From positions 1 to 7,322 of the forward strand of contig JAEDLN010000123.1 of NCBI GenBank assembly GCA_016295275.1: a stretch of DNA of 7,322 nt, in the 5' to 3' direction. Positions 5,702-7,322 of this stretch are shown piece after piece (position 1 is the stretch's first letter; the number at the start of each line of letters is the position of its first letter). Both the position numbers and the translations under genes were made by a program. A model generated the notes under the pieces. The model searched no databases. It was not told the DNA's origin and was given only the letters and a program-made list of their open reading frames with translations. The DNA comes from Kiritimatiellia bacterium. Lineage in GTDB: Bacteria; Verrucomicrobiota; Kiritimatiellia; RFP12; UBA3636.

Positions 5702-7111
5702 ATGGCGATACGCAATCAGTGGATTGACATCTTGGCGGCTCATGCGCCGGAGGATTTTGCCGTTCTGCGCGAAATGGCGCGCCTCGTTCACGGACAAGGC
5801 GGGCAAGCCTATCTGGTCGGGGGGTGCGTCCGCGATGTTTTGCAGGGAATCCCGGGACATGATTTCGACGTCGAGGTCCATGGTATTCCGGCGGACAAGC
5901 TCTCGGCGCTTCTTTCCGCGCATTGGGAGTTGAATCAGGTCGGCGCCAGTTTCGGCGTCATCAAATTCGCACATCGCGATATTGACGTGGCATTGCCGCG
6001 CCGCGAGAATCTCATCGGCAAGGGACATCGCGATTTTTCGATTGCCACCGATCCGTATCTAGGCGTTGCGGAAGCATCCGCCCGACGCGATTTCACCATC
6101 AACGCGATGATGCTGGATCTGCTAACGGGAGAGCTGGTCGATCCGTGGAATGGCCGGTCCGATCTGGCCAACGGCATTCTCCGTCATGTCAGCGAACATT
6201 TTATCGAAGATCCGCTGCGGGTGCTGCGCGCCATGCAGTTCTTGGCCCGCTTTCCGCTGGTCGCGGCACCGGAGACAATCGAGGTTTGCGCTCGCATGTC
6301 GCAAGAGCATCTGCCGCCGGAACGAATCGCCGGCGAATGGGAAAAGCTTCTGCTCAAGGGGCGGCAGCCTTCGCGCGGGTTGCAATTTTTGCTGGATTGC
6401 GGTTGGTTGCGCTTTTATCCGGAGCTCGAGGCGCTCGTCGGGTGCGAACAATACGAATTGTATCATCCGGAAGGAGACGTCTGGCGTCACACCTGCCTTG
6501 CGCTCGACGCGACCGTTCCGTTGCGGACCGATTCGCAAGAGGACAATCTGGTGCGGGCCTTGGCCGTTTTGCTGCACGACGTCGGAAAGCCGTCCGTGAC
6601 ATGTATGGGACCGAAAGGGCATCTCGTCGCGTGGAATCATGAAAACGAAGGGTTGCCGATTGCCGAACGGTTTCTGAATCGCATGTGGAATCAGCCGCGT
6701 CTCGTGCGCGATGTCCTGGTTCTTATTCAGAACCACATGCGCCCGGTGCCGCTGCAACTGGAGGACTGCGGTCCGCGCGCCTATCGTCGTCTTTCCGTGG
6801 AAGTCAAGCGGCTCGATCTGCTTGCCGACGTCGTCGAATGCGATATGCGCGGCACGCTGGCGTCCGAAGAAACGCTCCGGATTGTCAATGATTTTCGTTC
6901 CCGCATCCGGGAGCTCGCGATCGACAAGGCCCCGCCTCCGCCCATTGTCGGCGGAAAAGACCTCATTCGTCTCGGATTCCGTCCCGGTCCGCTTTTCGGA
7001 GACATTCTCGGCCGCTGCTACGAAGCGCAGCTTTCGGGTGCCTTTTCCGGAATCGACGATGGCATCGCCTATCTCGAAAAACTCCTCAAGGAACTTGATC
7101 TGACGCCATAG
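5702..7111 (+). CDS. cca: CCA-adding tRNA nucleotidyltransferase with HD domain
   Basis: A 469-residue class II nucleotidyltransferase that builds or repairs the 3' CCA end of tRNAs from CTP and ATP in the cytoplasm. The catalytic head shows YLVGGCVRD (37-45) and the metal-binding pair Asp54 and Asp56 in HDFDVEV. RRDFTINAM (128-136) and VDPWNGRSDLANG follow. Next come the neck motif EDPLRVLRAMQFLARF (169-184) and PPERIAGEWEKLL (205-217), which match the ribose and base-recognition motifs of the class. An HD phosphohydrolase-like domain spans about 255-345: His255, His263 in WRHT, His292-Asp293 in LLHDVGKP and His313. The tail has IVGGKDLIRLGFRPGP (415-430), usual in this subfamily. With the HD domain the protein is longer than the roughly 410 residues of the E. 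coli enzyme. Because one protein has all the motifs, full CCA addition is likelier than a split A-adding or CC-adding enzyme; sequence alone does not settle this. Last gene of the rightward block, with no functional link to its neighbours. Confidence 0.95.
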   Translation: MAIRNQWIDILAAHAPEDFAVLREMARLVHGQGGQAYLVGGCVRDVLQGIPGHDFDVEVHGIPADKLSALLSAHWELNQVGASFGVIKFAHRDIDVALPRRENLIGKGHRDFSIATDPYLGVAEASARRDFTINAMMLDLLTGELVDPWNGRSDLANGILRHVSEHFIEDPLRVLRAMQFLARFPLVAAPETIEVCARMSQEHLPPERIAGEWEKLLLKGRQPSRGLQFLLDCGWLRFYPELEALVGCEQYELYHPEGDVWRHTCLALDATVPLRTDSQEDNLVRALAVLLHDVGKPSVTCMGPKGHLVAWNHENEGLPIAERFLNRMWNQPRLVRDVLVLIQNHMRPVPLQLEDCGPRAYRRLSVEVKRLDLLADVVECDMRGTLASEETLRIVNDFRSRIRELAIDKAPPPPIVGGKDLIRLGFRPGPLFGDILGRCYEAQLSGAFSGIDDGIAYLEKLLKELDLTP

Positions 7112-7124
7112 ACGGCGTCTTCGT
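7102..7124 (+). terminator. Hairpin overlapping the CCA gene stop codon
   Basis: GACGCC (7102-7107) and GGCGTC (7114-7119) form a perfect 6-bp stem with a 6-nt loop that contains most of the TAG stop codon. Only a short T-containing stretch (TTCGTCC) follows, so termination would be weak or would depend on the GC-rich repeats further on. Confidence 0.3.
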
Positions 7125-7141
7125 CCGGTTCGCTTCCCCGG

Positions 7142-7180
7142 GTGGCGAGCCCCCCGGGCGGTAGGGAGCCCCCATGGGTA
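7142..7180. repeat. Two degenerate units of the 20-bp hairpin repeat
   Basis: 7161-7180 matches the first unit of the 3092 array at 17 of 20 positions, and 7142-7160 is a 19-bp relative. The stems are partly broken here: the first unit keeps the 5' arm GTGGCG but its 3' arm is C-rich, and the second has an A at the third stem position. So this is the same family about 4 kb away, in a decayed state. Confidence 0.7.
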
Positions 7181-7186
7181 ATGCGC

Positions 7187-7216
7187 CCGGGTAATGCGCG
7201 TGCGAATTTTGCGTGC
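7187..7216. repeat. 30-bp direct repeat, copy 1
   Basis: Starts CCGGGTAATGCGCGTGCG and ends TTTTGCGTGC. It differs from copy 2 (7266-7295) at one base, T at 7208 against A at 7287. The copies are 79 bp apart. A further shared 16-mer, GCGTGCGTAATGGCGG, occurs at 7224-7239 and 7290-7305. Confidence 0.85.
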
Positions 7217-7242
7217 ACCCCGCGCGTGCGTAATGGCGGTAG

Positions 7243-7264
7243 GGCGCGATGTCCCCATCGCGCC
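7243..7264. repeat. Perfect 9-bp inverted repeat between the two direct repeats
   Basis: GGCGCGATG and CATCGCGCC are exact reverse complements with loop TCCC. No T run follows on either strand, so it is not a classic intrinsic terminator. The last bases of the window (GCGAT at 7307-7311 and ATCGC at 7318-7322) begin a related stem that is cut by the window end. Confidence 0.8.
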
Positions 7265-7265
7265 G

Positions 7266-7295
7266 CCGGGTAATGCGCGTGCGAATATTGCGTGC
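7266..7295. repeat. 30-bp direct repeat, copy 2
   Basis: Second copy of the 7187-7216 repeat with one mismatch. It lies just right of the 9-bp inverted repeat, so the order is direct repeat, stem, direct repeat, partial stem. The array seems to continue beyond the window. Confidence 0.85.
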
Positions 7296-7322
7296 GTAAT
7301 GGCGGCGCGATTATGACATCGC

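Noticed and set aside
3242..7111. Anti-phage or toxin system built from the hydrolase, small protein, GT and nucleotidyltransferase
   Set aside because: The nucleotidyltransferase has the complete CCA-enzyme motif set and length, and the hydrolase and GT have ordinary family features. Nothing points to a defence module.
6122..7258. A 378-codon minus-strand open frame opposite the CCA gene
   Set aside because: It is antisense to a clear CCA enzyme, begins inside the repeat mosaic, and shows no known motif.
7112..7322. tRNA or other structured RNA gene downstream of the CCA gene
   Set aside because: I could not find a cloverleaf, a T-loop GTTCRA motif or a known RNA family; the stems present belong to repeats.

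Overview
The window holds five convincing protein genes and a set of short GC-rich palindromic repeats. It comes from a GC-rich bacterial chromosome. One large gene runs leftward (C25-type secreted peptidase, about 244-2967). Four genes run rightward: a metallo-beta-lactamase-fold hydrolase (3242-3901), a small helical protein of unknown function (3945-4406), a family 4 glycosyltransferase (4491-5657) and a CCA-adding tRNA nucleotidyltransferase with an HD domain (5702-7111). I see no rRNA, tRNA, CRISPR array, insertion sequence, phage gene or recognisable defence system. The host is probably a member of the PVC group (Verrucomicrobiota, Kiritimatiellota or Lentisphaerota). That is a low-confidence inference from the C25 peptidase joined to an InlB-like repeat and a LamG-like domain, the scarcity of Shine-Dalgarno sites, and the abundance of intergenic hairpin repeats.

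Layout. Positions 1-243, downstream of the peptidase gene, hold small perfect hairpins and a 13-bp tandem duplication. The 274-bp divergent region 2968-3241 carries two outward-facing copies of an extended -10-like motif (TTGTGGTA....T) and, between them, three 20-bp hairpin units plus a decayed fourth. The second of these units has a compensatory base-pair change, so the stem itself looks conserved. The rightward genes are separated by gaps of 43, 84 and 44 bp. Each of the four starts right after a T-rich, purine-poor leader with no Shine-Dalgarno match. Two of the gaps also contain hairpins followed by T runs. Positions 7112-7322 contain two more units of the same 20-bp repeat family and a second mosaic of direct repeats and a 9-bp perfect stem.

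How the genes fit together. The peptidase is probably secreted and acts alone. The small helical protein and the glycosyltransferase look like a functional pair for cell-surface polysaccharide synthesis: the small protein resembles the leader region that often precedes methyltransferases or glycosyltransferases in such loci. The hydrolase and the CCA enzyme are general metabolic and housekeeping functions. The rightward genes may share a transcript, but the T-rich gaps leave room for attenuation between them. I did not find a clear new multi-gene system. The best leads are the covarying hairpin repeats that bracket the four-gene block, the U-rich leaders, and the stand-alone helical protein.
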